NCBI RefSeq assembly: GCF_001613385.1
Contig: NZ_BDCG01000020.1
Span: forward strand, 1-64,000
Reading direction: 5' to 3'
From: Nocardia flavorosea NBRC 108225
GTDB lineage: Bacteria > Actinomycetota > Actinomycetes > Mycobacteriales > Mycobacteriaceae
Length of the DNA stretch: 64,000 nt
Shown piece after piece: positions 27,051 through 36,306 of the stretch. The number at the start of each line of letters is the position of its first letter. Position 1 is the first letter of the stretch. The notes under the pieces are model-generated. The model searched no databases and had not been told where the DNA came from. It saw nothing but the letters and a program-made list of their open reading frames with translations. The position numbers and the translations under genes are program-made.

Positions 27051-27749
27051 ATGAATGGCCCCGATCCGGTATTCGACGGTGCGGGTCCCGGTAGCCAGGT
27101 CGGCAACCGGGACCTGCGTGTTTCCGATGCCGAACGGGAACACGTCGGACAGTTGCTGCAACGCGCGGTGGGTATGGGCATGCTGTCGCTGGGCGAGTTC
27201 ACCGAACGGATGGATACCGCGCTTGCCGCCAAGACCCGCGGTGAGCTCAATTCCGTGCTCGTCGATCTGCCGGGCGTGCGGTTGATCGGCGAACCCAGCG
27301 TGCCGCAGCCGGGCCCGGGCAAACCCGCACCGCTGCCGCAACCCGGCGATACCGCGCGGGCGCCGCTGTCGGGCGTGGTGCAGGGCGGAATCATCCGTCC
27401 TCGGATGTCGGGGGTCACTCGCCGCGGCGACTGGCAGGTCGCGCCGGTGTTACGGGTCAACAGCTGGCTCTCCGGGGTAACCCTGGATTTCACCCAGGCG
27501 GTGATGACCACCCAGGTGGTGGAGATCCAGGTGGACGACTACGCCAGTTCGCTCACCTTGATCGTCCCGCAGGAGGCGACGGTCGACCTGGACCGACTGG
27601 AACTGATCGGGTCCAGCGTGAACAACAAGGTCCGCAGCGGTCCCCCGATCGGTCCGCTGCATCTCCTGGTACACGGCCGGGTCCGGTTCGGATCGGTCAC
27701 CGCCAAACAACCGTTCATGGCCCACTGGCGGCGCCTGTTCGGCCAGTGA
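27051..27749 (+). CDS. DUF1707 SHOCT-like domain protein
   Basis: A 232-residue protein with an N-terminal DUF1707 domain (about 20-75): NRDLRVSDAEREHVGQLLQRAVGMG, then LSLGEFTERMDTALAAKTRGEL and VLVDLPG. A Pro-rich linker and a beta-rich C-terminal part follow, including LDFTQAV, VEIQVDDYASSLTLIVP and PPIGPLHLLVHGRVRFGSV. The C-terminal half resembles the LiaF-like cell-wall stress domains often fused to DUF1707. No membrane segment is evident. Function is unknown; a link to envelope stress is plausible. It lies between the AI-2E-type gene and the convergent mmpL3 gene. Confidence 0.85.
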   Translation: MNGPDPVFDGAGPGSQVGNRDLRVSDAEREHVGQLLQRAVGMGMLSLGEFTERMDTALAAKTRGELNSVLVDLPGVRLIGEPSVPQPGPGKPAPLPQPGDTARAPLSGVVQGGIIRPRMSGVTRRGDWQVAPVLRVNSWLSGVTLDFTQAVMTTQVVEIQVDDYASSLTLIVPQEATVDLDRLELIGSSVNNKVRSGPPIGPLHLLVHGRVRFGSVTAKQPFMAHWRRLFGQ

Positions 27750-27980
27750 ACCGTGTATGAGACTCGCGGCGTTGCGGTGGCGAGATTCGCGGTGTTGCCG
27801 CGGCACGAGTTCCACGGGGAGAAAACAGCACAACTGGCCGATCGCTCGAGCCGGTGTGGGCCGGGCCCGCAGCGCGGTCATCGCCCGGGGCGCCGCAGTG
27901 CCCCGGCGCCCGAGACAGCGGACGTCACGGGTGTGCACGAGCCTCGCCGACGGCAACGGCAACCCCACGACGAGCAGTCA

Positions 27981-30900
27981 CTACTCCGGATTTTCGCGGC
28001 GGCGCAGCAATTCGTTCACGCTGACCGAACGTCCTTCACCGTGGTGTCTGCCGGTCTCATCGGCGGTGGGCGGTGTTCCGGCCTGCTGCCGGCGCGCCGA
28101 ACGCAGACCGGCCATCCAGGATTCGATGCTGTTGCGTTCCCGGGGATCCGGTTCCTGTTGCGGACCCGCCGATCCGGCCGATTGTTCGGCCAGGCTGTCC
28201 GGTCGCGGCCGGGCCGGCGGGGTGGGCCGCGCCGGCGGTTGCGGATTACGGGACTGGGCGGGCATTTCCGGTGGCAGGCCACGGGGCACGCGGCGCGGCA
28301 GGTCCGGCAGGCCCGACTGGGGAGCAGCCGGAGATCCGCTGCCCGGGTTGGAGACGCGGGGCATCGGCCGTGGTTGCGAACCTTGGTCAGGTGCGGAACC
28401 CGAGTCCGGGTAGCCGGGCGGCCGCTGGTTCTGAATCGGGCGCGGCGGGGCCGGCGGCCGGCCGGGACCGGGCTCGGATCTACCACCGGACGGTTGTGGA
28501 CCGGCCGGGCGCGGCGGTGCCGGGGGCCGGCCGGGAAGCCGCAGGGAGCTGTCCTGCCGGGGTGCCGCCGGATCATTGTTTATCCGCGCCTGCTGTGGTG
28601 TCGGCGGCAGCGGCGGGGCATCCGCGGCGGTCGGGTAGACGGTGCGGCCTGATACTTCGCGGCTCTCGGCATCCTCGACCGGTTCGGAGGCGAACAGCCC
28701 ACGCAGGGTCGGCGTCGCGAAGCCGGATGGACCCGGCTGCGGTGGTCCGGCGTTCGGGCGGCCGGGCGCACCACTACCCGGCGTGGTCTGCTGCCCTGCC
28801 TGGTTCCCGGCCTGGTCAGGGCGGGGTTGATTCCCCGGCCGGCCTGCGCCGGGCTGGTTGCTCGGCCGGGGCGGCCTGGATGGGCTACCGGGTTGGGCCG
28901 GCCCGGACGGGTTGCCGGGGCGTGCCGGGCCTGATCGACCGCCTGGGCCGCCCGGCCGACCGGGACCGGGTCCCGGAGGTACAGGAGGCGATTCGTTGCC
29001 GCGGTCGGTGGCGCCCCGAGTGCGACCGGATTCCGGTGCACGGCCAGGAAGCGCCCCGGGACCGCTCTGCCGGGGAACTGCGGCGTCGGTGGCGCCGCGG
29101 TCGGGACCGGTGGCTCGCGAACCGCCGGCGGAGTCGTCGGCCGGCGGCCGAGGGCGGTGCGGTGGGGGTGGCTGGGATCCGCGCGCGGGTGCCCGGTTCT
29201 CTTCGGCCGCCGGGCGGGTGTGCCGGCCGGTCGCCGTGGGATCGTCCTCGCGCCCGCCCGGACCGAGCTCCTCGCCCGCCGGTGGGGTGGCGCGTGGCCG
29301 GGTGGGGTCGGGTGGCGTGGGCATCGATTGTTTCGGCGCGGTCGGTGTGGAAGCGGCCGGTGCCTGTTTGTCGGCGCCCTTGCGCGCACTCTTGGGAACC
29401 GCGCTCATATGCGCGGTGGGGGCGGCCGCCTCGATCTCCTCGCGGCTGCGTTTGAGCACCGGTGTCTTACGTTGTTTTTCCGATGCGAGCGCGGGCATCT
29501 GCATGGTGACGGGATCGGTGACCGGCGTCGTCTTGACCAGGTCCACCAGATCGCCCGCACCGGGGCGCTCGTCGTCCAGGATCGGTTCGCCGAGGCCGAT
29601 CTTCTGCTGTATCCGTTTCATCCAGGCCGGTGCCCACCAGCAGTCGTCGCCGAGCAGTTTCATGGTCGCGGGGACCAGCAGCATGCGCAGGACGGTGGCA
29701 TCGATGATCAGCGCGGCGATCATGCCGTAGGCGATGTACTGCATCATCACCAGATCGGAGAATGCGAACGCGCCGGTCACCACCAGCAGGATGAGGGCGG
29801 CGGCGGTGATGATCCGCCCGGTGTGCGCGGTACCGATCCGTACGGCTTCGGTGGTCGAGGCGCCTTGGGCGCGGGCCTCGACCATCCGTGACAGCAGGAA
29901 GACCTCGTAGTCGGTGGACAGGCCGTAGATGATCGCGATGATCAGCACCAGCACCGGGGACATGATCGGCTGCGGGGTGAAGTTCAGCAGGTCCGCGCCG
30001 TGGCCGTCGATGAATATCCAGGTCAGGATGCCCAGGGTGGAACCGAGGCCGAGCACGCTCATCAACGCCGCCTTGATGGGCAGCACCAGCGAGCCGAAGG
30101 TCAAGAACATCAGCACCGTCGTGACCAGCAGCACCACGGCGATCATCAGGGGTATTCGGTCGACCAGGGCGTCGATACTGTCGCCCTGGAGTGTCGGCTG
30201 CCCGCCGACCAGCATCGTCACATCGTCCGGCACGTCGATCGACCGCAGATAATCCACGGTGGGCCGGTAGTTGTCGGAGTCGACAAGCGTCGCGTCGGTG
30301 CGGAACACATTCGGCTGGTCCGGGGATTGCGACGGCACCGCGAAGCCGGCGGCATCGGCCAGACCGGGCGCCTTATCCGCCTCCCGCAGCAGTTTCCCGA
30401 TCGCGGAGGTGTTCTCGCTGATGAAGATCAGCTGAATCGGGTCGGACTGGCGCAGCGGGAAGGTTCGATCGAATTCCTCCTGCGCGAGCCGTACGTCGTT
30501 GTCCGGCGGCAGGTACTTCTCGCTCATACCGCCGAAGGCCAGGTTCTTCACCGGGATGATCAGCAGCAGCAGCCCGACGCAGATCGGGATGGCGATCTTG
30601 AGGGGATGCTGCATGACCCAGGTGGTGGCCCGCCCCCAGATACTCGCCTCGACCTCTTCCGCGGATTTGGTCTTGCGCATCTTCTTGAAGCTCAGCATGT
30701 CCACCCGCCGCCCCAGCACGCCGAGCATGGCGGGGAGCAGGGTGATGGAGCCGAGTGCGGCCAAGGCGACAGTGGCGATGGTGCCGTAGGCCATCGATTT
30801 CAGGAAGCCCTGCGGGAACAGCAGGAGTCCGCCGAGGCTGGCGATGATCATGGTCGCGGAGAACACGACGGTCCGCCCGGCGGTCATCACCGAACGCCGG

Positions 30901-31736
30901 ACAGCGGCCGGGGTGTCGTACCCCTCGGCCAGTTCCTCCCGGAATCTGCTGACGATGAACAAGCCGTAGTCGATGGCCAGACCCAGGCCGATCATCGAGA
31001 CCACGGCACCGACGAAGGTGTTCACGTCGGTGAGCTGCGCCACCCCCGTGAGGATTCCGTTCGCCGCGATAATGGTCAGACCGCCGATGATCAGCGGAAG
31101 CGCGGCGGCGACCACACCACCGAAGATGAAGAACAGCAGGATGCCGACCGCCGGGATGGCGAGAAGCTCCATTCGCTTCGTATCGTGCGCCATGGTGTCG
31201 TTGAGCGTGCCCGCCACCGGTTGCAGGCCGGCGACCTGCACGTCGACCCCGTCGATGAAGAAAGCTTCCTGGACGGCGCGGTAGTTGCGGACCATGTCGT
31301 CGTCGTTGTCGCCGACGATCGCGACAGAGGCGAAGGTTTTCGTCTTGTCCTTGGAACCGAAAACCGAGGGCTGGGCCTCGCCGGTCTCGGTCTTCCAGTA
31401 GGCACCGTTGACCTTCGCGATCTGGTCGGGGTGTTCCCGCGGCAGCCGGTTGAGACTGTCGACGATCTTGTCCCGGAACGCGGGATCGGAATCGACGGTT
31501 TGCCCTTCGGGTGCGGTATAGAGCACCAGCACATCGGCATTGTGATCGCGACCGAATGCTTCATCGGAGATCTCGGCGGCCTGCACCGATTCCGAATTCG
31601 GGTCGAACAAACCGCTGGAGGTCAGGTGATCCGCCAGCCCGAGACCGTAGGCACCCAGCCCCAGCATCCCTGCGACAACGACTCCGATAACGGCGAAACG
31701 CAGCCGGTAGACCAGATCGCCCCAGCGGGTGAACAC
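27981..31736 (-). CDS. mmpL3: MmpL3, trehalose monomycolate transporter, with long C-terminal tail
   Basis: A 1251-residue RND-family transporter that flips trehalose monomycolate for mycolic-acid assembly. It has two RND repeats with 12 membrane segments. Proton-relay Asp-Tyr pairs are GLAIDYGLF (Asp256-Tyr257, identical in number to M. tuberculosis) and GLSTDYEVF (Asp609-Tyr610). FRTDATLVD and other periplasmic loops follow each repeat's first segment, and the core ends near GDDCWWAPAWMKR. The remaining roughly 490 residues form a Pro/Gly/Arg-rich, probably disordered cytoplasmic tail, far longer than the mycobacterial tail, ending in a less repetitive VNELLRRRENPE. The GTG at 31736 has AAGGAG nine bases upstream and sits one base after the NYN stop. 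Confidence 0.95.
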   Translation of the reverse strand: MFTRWGDLVYRLRFAVIGVVVAGMLGLGAYGLGLADHLTSSGLFDPNSESVQAAEISDEAFGRDHNADVLVLYTAPEGQTVDSDPAFRDKIVDSLNRLPREHPDQIAKVNGAYWKTETGEAQPSVFGSKDKTKTFASVAIVGDNDDDMVRNYRAVQEAFFIDGVDVQVAGLQPVAGTLNDTMAHDTKRMELLAIPAVGILLFFIFGGVVAAALPLIIGGLTIIAANGILTGVAQLTDVNTFVGAVVSMIGLGLAIDYGLFIVSRFREELAEGYDTPAAVRRSVMTAGRTVVFSATMIIASLGGLLLFPQGFLKSMAYGTIATVALAALGSITLLPAMLGVLGRRVDMLSFKKMRKTKSAEEVEASIWGRATTWVMQHPLKIAIPICVGLLLLIIPVKNLAFGGMSEKYLPPDNDVRLAQEEFDRTFPLRQSDPIQLIFISENTSAIGKLLREADKAPGLADAAGFAVPSQSPDQPNVFRTDATLVDSDNYRPTVDYLRSIDVPDDVTMLVGGQPTLQGDSIDALVDRIPLMIAVVLLVTTVLMFLTFGSLVLPIKAALMSVLGLGSTLGILTWIFIDGHGADLLNFTPQPIMSPVLVLIIAIIYGLSTDYEVFLLSRMVEARAQGASTTEAVRIGTAHTGRIITAAALILLVVTGAFAFSDLVMMQYIAYGMIAALIIDATVLRMLLVPATMKLLGDDCWWAPAWMKRIQQKIGLGEPILDDERPGAGDLVDLVKTTPVTDPVTMQMPALASEKQRKTPVLKRSREEIEAAAPTAHMSAVPKSARKGADKQAPAASTPTAPKQSMPTPPDPTRPRATPPAGEELGPGGREDDPTATGRHTRPAAEENRAPARGSQPPPPHRPRPPADDSAGGSRATGPDRGATDAAVPRQSGPGALPGRAPESGRTRGATDRGNESPPVPPGPGPGRPGGPGGRSGPARPGNPSGPAQPGSPSRPPRPSNQPGAGRPGNQPRPDQAGNQAGQQTTPGSGAPGRPNAGPPQPGPSGFATPTLRGLFASEPVEDAESREVSGRTVYPTAADAPPLPPTPQQARINNDPAAPRQDSSLRLPGRPPAPPRPAGPQPSGGRSEPGPGRPPAPPRPIQNQRPPGYPDSGSAPDQGSQPRPMPRVSNPGSGSPAAPQSGLPDLPRRVPRGLPPEMPAQSRNPQPPARPTPPARPRPDSLAEQSAGSAGPQQEPDPRERNSIESWMAGLRSARRQQAGTPPTADETGRHHGEGRSVSVNELLRRRENPE

Positions 31737-31737
31737 T

Positions 31738-32469
31738 TTAAGCGACTCCTTGTGCGGGGCGAGAGGTGAGCAGCGCCGACAGCGGCCGGAACGGCTGCAG
31801 CCAGGCACCCTCGTCGGGCAACGAGTCGAGGCTCACCCGCGGGAGCGGTTCACGGAATACGCCCGGGATGTCCTCGAGGTCGACGAATTCGAGAGTATCG
31901 GATGTTACGGCCCAACTCGCGTGCTCGCGGAAGCCGAGTACCTGAACCGGGATTCCGTCGGCAGCGAGCTGTTCGAGTGGTTCACGGAATGCCTGGCCGT
32001 CTGCCGAGGCCACAATGATTCCGGCCAGGCCCGCGCCCCGGGTGCGTTGCGCTATATGGCCGAGCATATCGGAGTCGACATCGGAATCTTCGTCGATCTT
32101 GGGCTTGGCGAAGACGGCGTAACCGACGTTGCGTAGCGCTTCCACCCACGGTCGCACCACATCGGCGGTGCCGGGGGCGATATTGGTGAATACCGTTGCT
32201 TCCGGCTCCACCCGTTGTTTCTCGCCGGCGGACAATTCGGCGGTGCGGGCGAGCAGCCAGCGGCCCAGCGCGTCGAACCGGGGCCGGTAGGCGGCAGTGG
32301 GACGGCCACCGAGAATCGCGCCCAGACCCATGTCGAGGTTGGGTGCGTCCCAGACCAGCAGCACGCGCCGGAGTCTGTCCGGATCGGGCCCGGTGGCCTC
32401 GGCACCGGGTTCGTGCAGACTTTCGGCAACCTCGCCGCCGGACGGGGCCATCTCACTGACGCTCATCAT
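31738..32469 (-). CDS. NYN-domain (PIN-like) protein of the mmpL3 operon
   Basis: A 243-residue NYN-domain protein corresponding to Rv0207c. The nuclease-fold acidic motifs are LLVWDAPNLDMG near residue 40, DSDVDSDMLGHI in the middle and IIVASADGQAF. These Asp residues form the metal-binding pocket in NYN/PIN ribonucleases. FVDLEDIPG and a Pro-rich end follow. Cleavage activity has not been shown for this clade as far as I know. The ATG at 32469 overlaps the trmB stop (ATGA), and the stop lies one base before mmpL3, so trmB, this gene and mmpL3 form a coupled operon. Confidence 0.88.
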   Translation of the reverse strand: MMSVSEMAPSGGEVAESLHEPGAEATGPDPDRLRRVLLVWDAPNLDMGLGAILGGRPTAAYRPRFDALGRWLLARTAELSAGEKQRVEPEATVFTNIAPGTADVVRPWVEALRNVGYAVFAKPKIDEDSDVDSDMLGHIAQRTRGAGLAGIIVASADGQAFREPLEQLAADGIPVQVLGFREHASWAVTSDTLEFVDLEDIPGVFREPLPRVSLDSLPDEGAWLQPFRPLSALLTSRPAQGVA

Positions 32470-33284
32470 TCGATCTTGCCCCATATGAACTCGTTGATCG
32501 CACTTCCGGCCCGATGTGCCTTGCTCTCGAATTTGGTGACGGGGCGTTCGAACCCGATCGGTGCCGATTCGCGATGGTGGGCGCTCACTCCGCCGGTGGT
32601 TTCGTTCAAGCCGACGAGCAGGGGTTCTGCCGCGCCGACCGCCGCGATGTGCTCGGCGTAATCGGCGTGGTCGGTCGCCACGTGCAGTACTCCGCCCGGC
32701 CGCAGCCGGTCGGCGATGAGGGCGAGGGTGGCCGGCTGCAACAGCCGCCGTTTGTGGTGGCGCGCCTTGGGCCACGGGTCCGGAAAGAACACGCGCACGC
32801 CGGTCAGCGATCCGGGAGCAATCATGTTCTCCAGCACATCTACCGCATCGCCGCGCAGCAACCGGATATTACCGATCCCGTCGCGTTCGACCCGTTGGAC
32901 GAGCTGGGCCAGGCCCGGCTGGTAGACCTCGATACCGATCAGGTTCAGATGCGGTTCGGCCTGTGCCATCTCGGCGGTCGCGGTGCCGGTTCCGCAGCCG
33001 ATCTCGATGACCAGCGGCGCCGGACGCCCGAACCAGGCGTCGGCGTCGAGCGGTTCGTCGGCCACCTCGCGGCCGATCAGCGGCCAGGTGCGATCCCAGG
33101 ATTTCTGCTGGTTGGGAGTGAGTGCACCGCGCCGGGACCGGAAACTGGTGACCCGCGGGTAGAGCCGGGATCCGGTCCGGTGCCGACGAGGTTCCCCGGT
33201 GTCACCGGAGGTATCCGAAAGGGTCACCGGAACGGACTCGGGGCTGGGGTGCACGGCGTCGTTCACGGCTCTATTGTCCCGCAT
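32466..33284 (-). CDS. trmB: tRNA (guanine-N7)-methyltransferase
   Basis: A 272-residue SAM-dependent enzyme that makes m7G46 in the variable loop of tRNAs. Motifs: RSRRGALTPNQQ at the start of the domain, EIGCGTGTATAEMA (SAM-binding motif I), GIEVYQPGL, the signature FFPDPWPKARHHKRRL, and the C-terminal RPVTKFESKAHR. The first 45 residues are a polar extension typical of actinobacterial TrmB. The start at 33284 is used; a GTG six codons in is possible. It leads the operon with the NYN gene and mmpL3. Confidence 0.95.
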   Translation of the reverse strand: MRDNRAVNDAVHPSPESVPVTLSDTSGDTGEPRRHRTGSRLYPRVTSFRSRRGALTPNQQKSWDRTWPLIGREVADEPLDADAWFGRPAPLVIEIGCGTGTATAEMAQAEPHLNLIGIEVYQPGLAQLVQRVERDGIGNIRLLRGDAVDVLENMIAPGSLTGVRVFFPDPWPKARHHKRRLLQPATLALIADRLRPGGVLHVATDHADYAEHIAAVGAAEPLLVGLNETTGGVSAHHRESAPIGFERPVTKFESKAHRAGSAINEFIWGKIE

Positions 33285-33407
33285 GGCCGGTTCCGGGACG
33301 CAACGGACCGGGCCGTGGCTACCCGTTGGTAGCCGAGCGCGGACCGGGTCCGGCGCGCCGTGGGCGCTCTTCTGACAGAATGCGCACCGGAACAGGGGGT
33401 ACCAACG

Positions 33408-34529
33408 GTGAGAGTCGAAAGATCGGACAGGTACATGCGGGAGGTGGGGGCAGCGGATCCGCTCGAGCGGATGATTTCGACGTTGCGAATGGGCGACGGA
33501 GTGGACACCGGTGTCGCGAACGGGATCGAGGCGGCGGTCCAGCGCTGGCGGTCGCTACCGCGGGCGCAGGTGGCGGGTCGCGCCCGGTCCGGGCGCACCA
33601 CGGTGGCCGAGGCGCTGGGACTGGCGCACGGGGCCGAGACCGCGCCGGTCGACGAACCCGGTTTTCCGGACCCCGTGCTCGACGCCGACATCATCATCTA
33701 TGTCCTGGCCAGCACTCCGTCGCCGGGGGACCGGCGGATTCTGGGAATGCTACCGCCGGAGCGCACGCTGGTGGTCGTGAACAAATCCGACGCGATCGGC
33801 ACCGGCTGGGCCGATGCGGTAGCAGCCGCGGACCAGTTCTCCCGGGCGTTCGGGCTGCCGGCCTTCCCGATCGTCGGAAGTCTCGCCGCGCGAACGGTCG
33901 CCGGTGCGCTGCGCGAGGCCGATCTGGCGCTGCTGCGCCGGCACGCCGGTAACCGTTCCCTGTCGGCGGTATCGGCCGAGGCGTTCGTCTCTCCGTCCGC
34001 GGGGCCCGATACCGAGGAGCGGGCGGATCTGCTCGAACGCTGGGATCTGTACGGCATCGCTTGTGTGCTGGCGGCGCTCGAACGTGAACCCGATCTCACC
34101 CCGCAGACGGTGCTACAGATCCTGAACACCGTAAGCGGGATCGAGCCGGTGGCCAGCCTGCTCGGATTGCGCTATCAACAGGCGATATCCCGGCGGGCCG
34201 GCGGGCTGGTCGACGAACTGACCCGGCTGGCGGCGCGAGCTGTCCCGCAGGGCACCAGCCGGGCGCGTGCGCTGATCACCGAATACCTGGACACCGACGA
34301 GGCGAGGTGGCTGGGCCTGTGCGGCGGACTGGTCGACCCGGCGGTCTCGCATCTGGCCGCCGGTTATCCCCGTTTCGAACCCGAGGACGCCGACGACGCC
34401 CTGGCCCGCGCCATCCGCTGGCGGGCCGTGGTCGCCAGCGACCTGTCGCCGGCCGCCCGCCGGGCCGCGGTACGCGTACACAACGGCTACGTCCGGGTAT
34501 GGGAACGGATGAGCAGTGTCGGACTCTGA
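33408..34529 (+). CDS. GTPase-like protein with degenerate P-loop (Rv0209 type)
   Basis: A protein of about 373 residues at the position of Rv0209. It has a GTPase-like N-terminal part: AGRARSGRTTVAEALG is a Walker A-like loop with Arg where Lys is expected, DADIIIYVLAS is the beta-3 strand, and VVVNKSDAIG is a good NKxD guanine-recognition motif. The rest is helical, with a GVLAALEREPDL-type segment. It resembles dynamin/Era-like proteins that work as pairs. The GTG at 33408 has AGGGGG upstream; an ATG at 33435 is an alternative. It overlaps the next gene by 14 bases, so the two are cotranslated. Confidence 0.75.
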   Translation: MRVERSDRYMREVGAADPLERMISTLRMGDGVDTGVANGIEAAVQRWRSLPRAQVAGRARSGRTTVAEALGLAHGAETAPVDEPGFPDPVLDADIIIYVLASTPSPGDRRILGMLPPERTLVVVNKSDAIGTGWADAVAAADQFSRAFGLPAFPIVGSLAARTVAGALREADLALLRRHAGNRSLSAVSAEAFVSPSAGPDTEERADLLERWDLYGIACVLAALEREPDLTPQTVLQILNTVSGIEPVASLLGLRYQQAISRRAGGLVDELTRLAARAVPQGTSRARALITEYLDTDEARWLGLCGGLVDPAVSHLAAGYPRFEPEDADDALARAIRWRAVVASDLSPAARRAAVRVHNGYVRVWERMSSVGL

Positions 34530-36063
34530 CCGGGGGTCGGATACCGGGTCAGGAGCAGGCTCTGCCGCCACGGCTCCCACCTCGCACGGTGCGACGTTCC
34601 CCGAACCGGTCGCCGCCGTGGTGCGCCGCTGGAACCCCCAGGGGATGGCGTTGCTCGACACCATGACAGTCGCCGGGAACAACGGGGAGGTCCGGCTGCT
34701 GGGCCCCGACGACGCGAACACCACCCTGCTACGCACCGAACTCGCCCGTTTCGCACCCCGGATAGATCTGAGCGCACCGTCGGCCGACCTCGCCGGCGCT
34801 GCCTCGGGCTCGGGCTCGGTCACCATGCTCGTCCTGGATGCCGGTGTGGTGATCGGTGCCACCGAAGTCGATCTCGTCCGCCGGTTGAGCGCGGCCGGCA
34901 GCCGGGTGCTGCTGGTTCTGAACGGCACCCACGCCCATCTGGACTGGCAGTCGGTCCGCGACCGTAGCGCCGAACTCCTCGCCGCCGCCGGACTCGACTG
35001 TGAGATCGTGCCGGTTTCCGCCCGGCTGGCGCTCGCCGCCCGGACGGCCGCGGATTCGGCGCTGCTGGACCGATCCGGCCTCGCCTCGCTGCATGCCCGG
35101 CTGGCCGCACTCACCACCGATACCACCACCGTGGACACCCGCCGGTCCGCCGCGGCCGCGCAGGTGGTGGCCCAGACCCTCGACCGCATCGCACAGGAGG
35201 AGAAGCTGCTCGCCGCCGGTAGCGAAGCCGAAATGCTCCGGGCCGAACGAGCACGTCTGCTCGCCGAACGCGACGGCGGGCGGGCGGTCGCCGTATCCAC
35301 GCTGCGTGCCCAGCTGAACTTGGCGCGGATGGATCTGCTGACCCAGGTGGGGCACCGGGTGCGCGCGCTGCACGCCGAAGCCCGCACCGAACTCGACCGC
35401 CTGGACCGTGCGGGCCGGGTCAGATTCCCGGAGCGCCTGCGTTCCGCCGTGGCGGCGCTCACCGATACGGTCGACCGCGATATCGCCGCCCGGCTCACCG
35501 AGTTGCGGGCGCGCGCGGCGGCCGCCGGGCCCGGCGCGCCGGACCGGGCCCCGGTTTACCGGCACGACCCGGCACCCACACTCGGCCCGGATCCGCAACC
35601 CCGTGGCCGGGGTGTCGAAGATCACCTCATGATCGTTGTCGGTGCGTCGGCCGGGGTCGGTCTGGGACGCCTGCTCGTCTCACCGCTGGCGTTGGTGCCC
35701 GCCCTGGACGTGGCCACGATCCCGGTGACCTTGTTGCTCGGCGCGGGTGCCGCGGCCTGGGTAGTACGCGCCCGCCGCCAGCTCGCTGACCGGGATCACC
35801 TGCGGCAATGGGTCGTGGACGCCGTCGCGAATGTGAAGGCCCAGCTCGAACAGCGTGCCGTCACCGCGCTGGTGGAGGCGGAAACGGAACTGTCCGACGA
35901 AATGGTCCGGTCTGCCGCGGATCGGATGCTCGCCGTGGACCGGCGCGTCGCCGAGCTCGAAACCGCGTTGCGCCGGGCCACCTCCGGACAGCCCGGCCGG
36001 CTTGCCGCCTGTGCACGTGACCGGCAGATACTCGAGCAGTGGACGCCGGATTCCGGAAATTAG
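34516..36063 (+). CDS. Dynamin-like membrane partner protein (Rv0210 type)
   Basis: A 515-residue protein at the position of Rv0210. The first 190 residues look like a degenerate GTPase domain: MTVAGNNGEVRLLG sits at the P-loop place without GKT, followed by VTMLVLDAGVVIGATE and VLLVLNGTHAHL at the G4 place. Long helices follow (about 205-345), rich in Ala/Glu/Arg and likely coiled-coil. Two membrane segments lie at about 371-415 (LMIVVGASAGVGLGRLL and LDVATIPVTLLLGAGAAAWVV), then a helical tail. This layout resembles bacterial dynamin-like proteins. It starts with GTG inside the end of the upstream gene. Confidence 0.75.
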   Translation: MSDSDRGSDTGSGAGSAATAPTSHGATFPEPVAAVVRRWNPQGMALLDTMTVAGNNGEVRLLGPDDANTTLLRTELARFAPRIDLSAPSADLAGAASGSGSVTMLVLDAGVVIGATEVDLVRRLSAAGSRVLLVLNGTHAHLDWQSVRDRSAELLAAAGLDCEIVPVSARLALAARTAADSALLDRSGLASLHARLAALTTDTTTVDTRRSAAAAQVVAQTLDRIAQEEKLLAAGSEAEMLRAERARLLAERDGGRAVAVSTLRAQLNLARMDLLTQVGHRVRALHAEARTELDRLDRAGRVRFPERLRSAVAALTDTVDRDIAARLTELRARAAAAGPGAPDRAPVYRHDPAPTLGPDPQPRGRGVEDHLMIVVGASAGVGLGRLLVSPLALVPALDVATIPVTLLLGAGAAAWVVRARRQLADRDHLRQWVVDAVANVKAQLEQRAVTALVEAETELSDEMVRSAADRMLAVDRRVAELETALRRATSGQPGRLAACARDRQILEQWTPDSGN

Positions 36064-36157
36064 TTTGTCCACCCCTATTGATAGGCAACCCGCTTCCATG
36101 GGGGCGGCAATACCGCGTTAACCTCTAGACAGGAACCTGGGCGTCCGCTTGGTCCTG

Positions 36158-36189
36158 GTACCCACCCCCGGATACCCGGTGGTGGGTAC
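36158..36189. promoter_or_regulatory. 9-bp inverted repeat upstream of pckG
   Basis: GTACCCACC (36158-36166) and GGTGGGTAC (36181-36189) form a perfect inverted repeat with a 14-base spacer, about 120 bases before the pckG ATG. It could be an operator for a carbon-source regulator or an mRNA hairpin; no regulator can be named. Confidence 0.5.
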
Positions 36190-36306
36190 AGCGGGCCGTA
36201 GCGGGCGCCTCACCCGCCAATGGTGGCGCTAGGTGTTTTCGCGCTGGTCACGGGCCCGAGGGCCAGGGCGGATGCAGCTATTGCCGCCCATTTCAGGAGA
36301 GTTTTC

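Noticed and set aside
28073..29730. Plus-strand Pro/Arg/Gly-rich frames opposite the mmpL3 tail.
   Set aside because: They arise from the repetitive GC-rich tail codons; no start signals or domains.
30000..31769. Long plus-strand frame opposite mmpL3.
   Set aside because: Antisense shadow rich in His, Arg, Asp and Gln; mmpL3 on the other strand is unmistakable.
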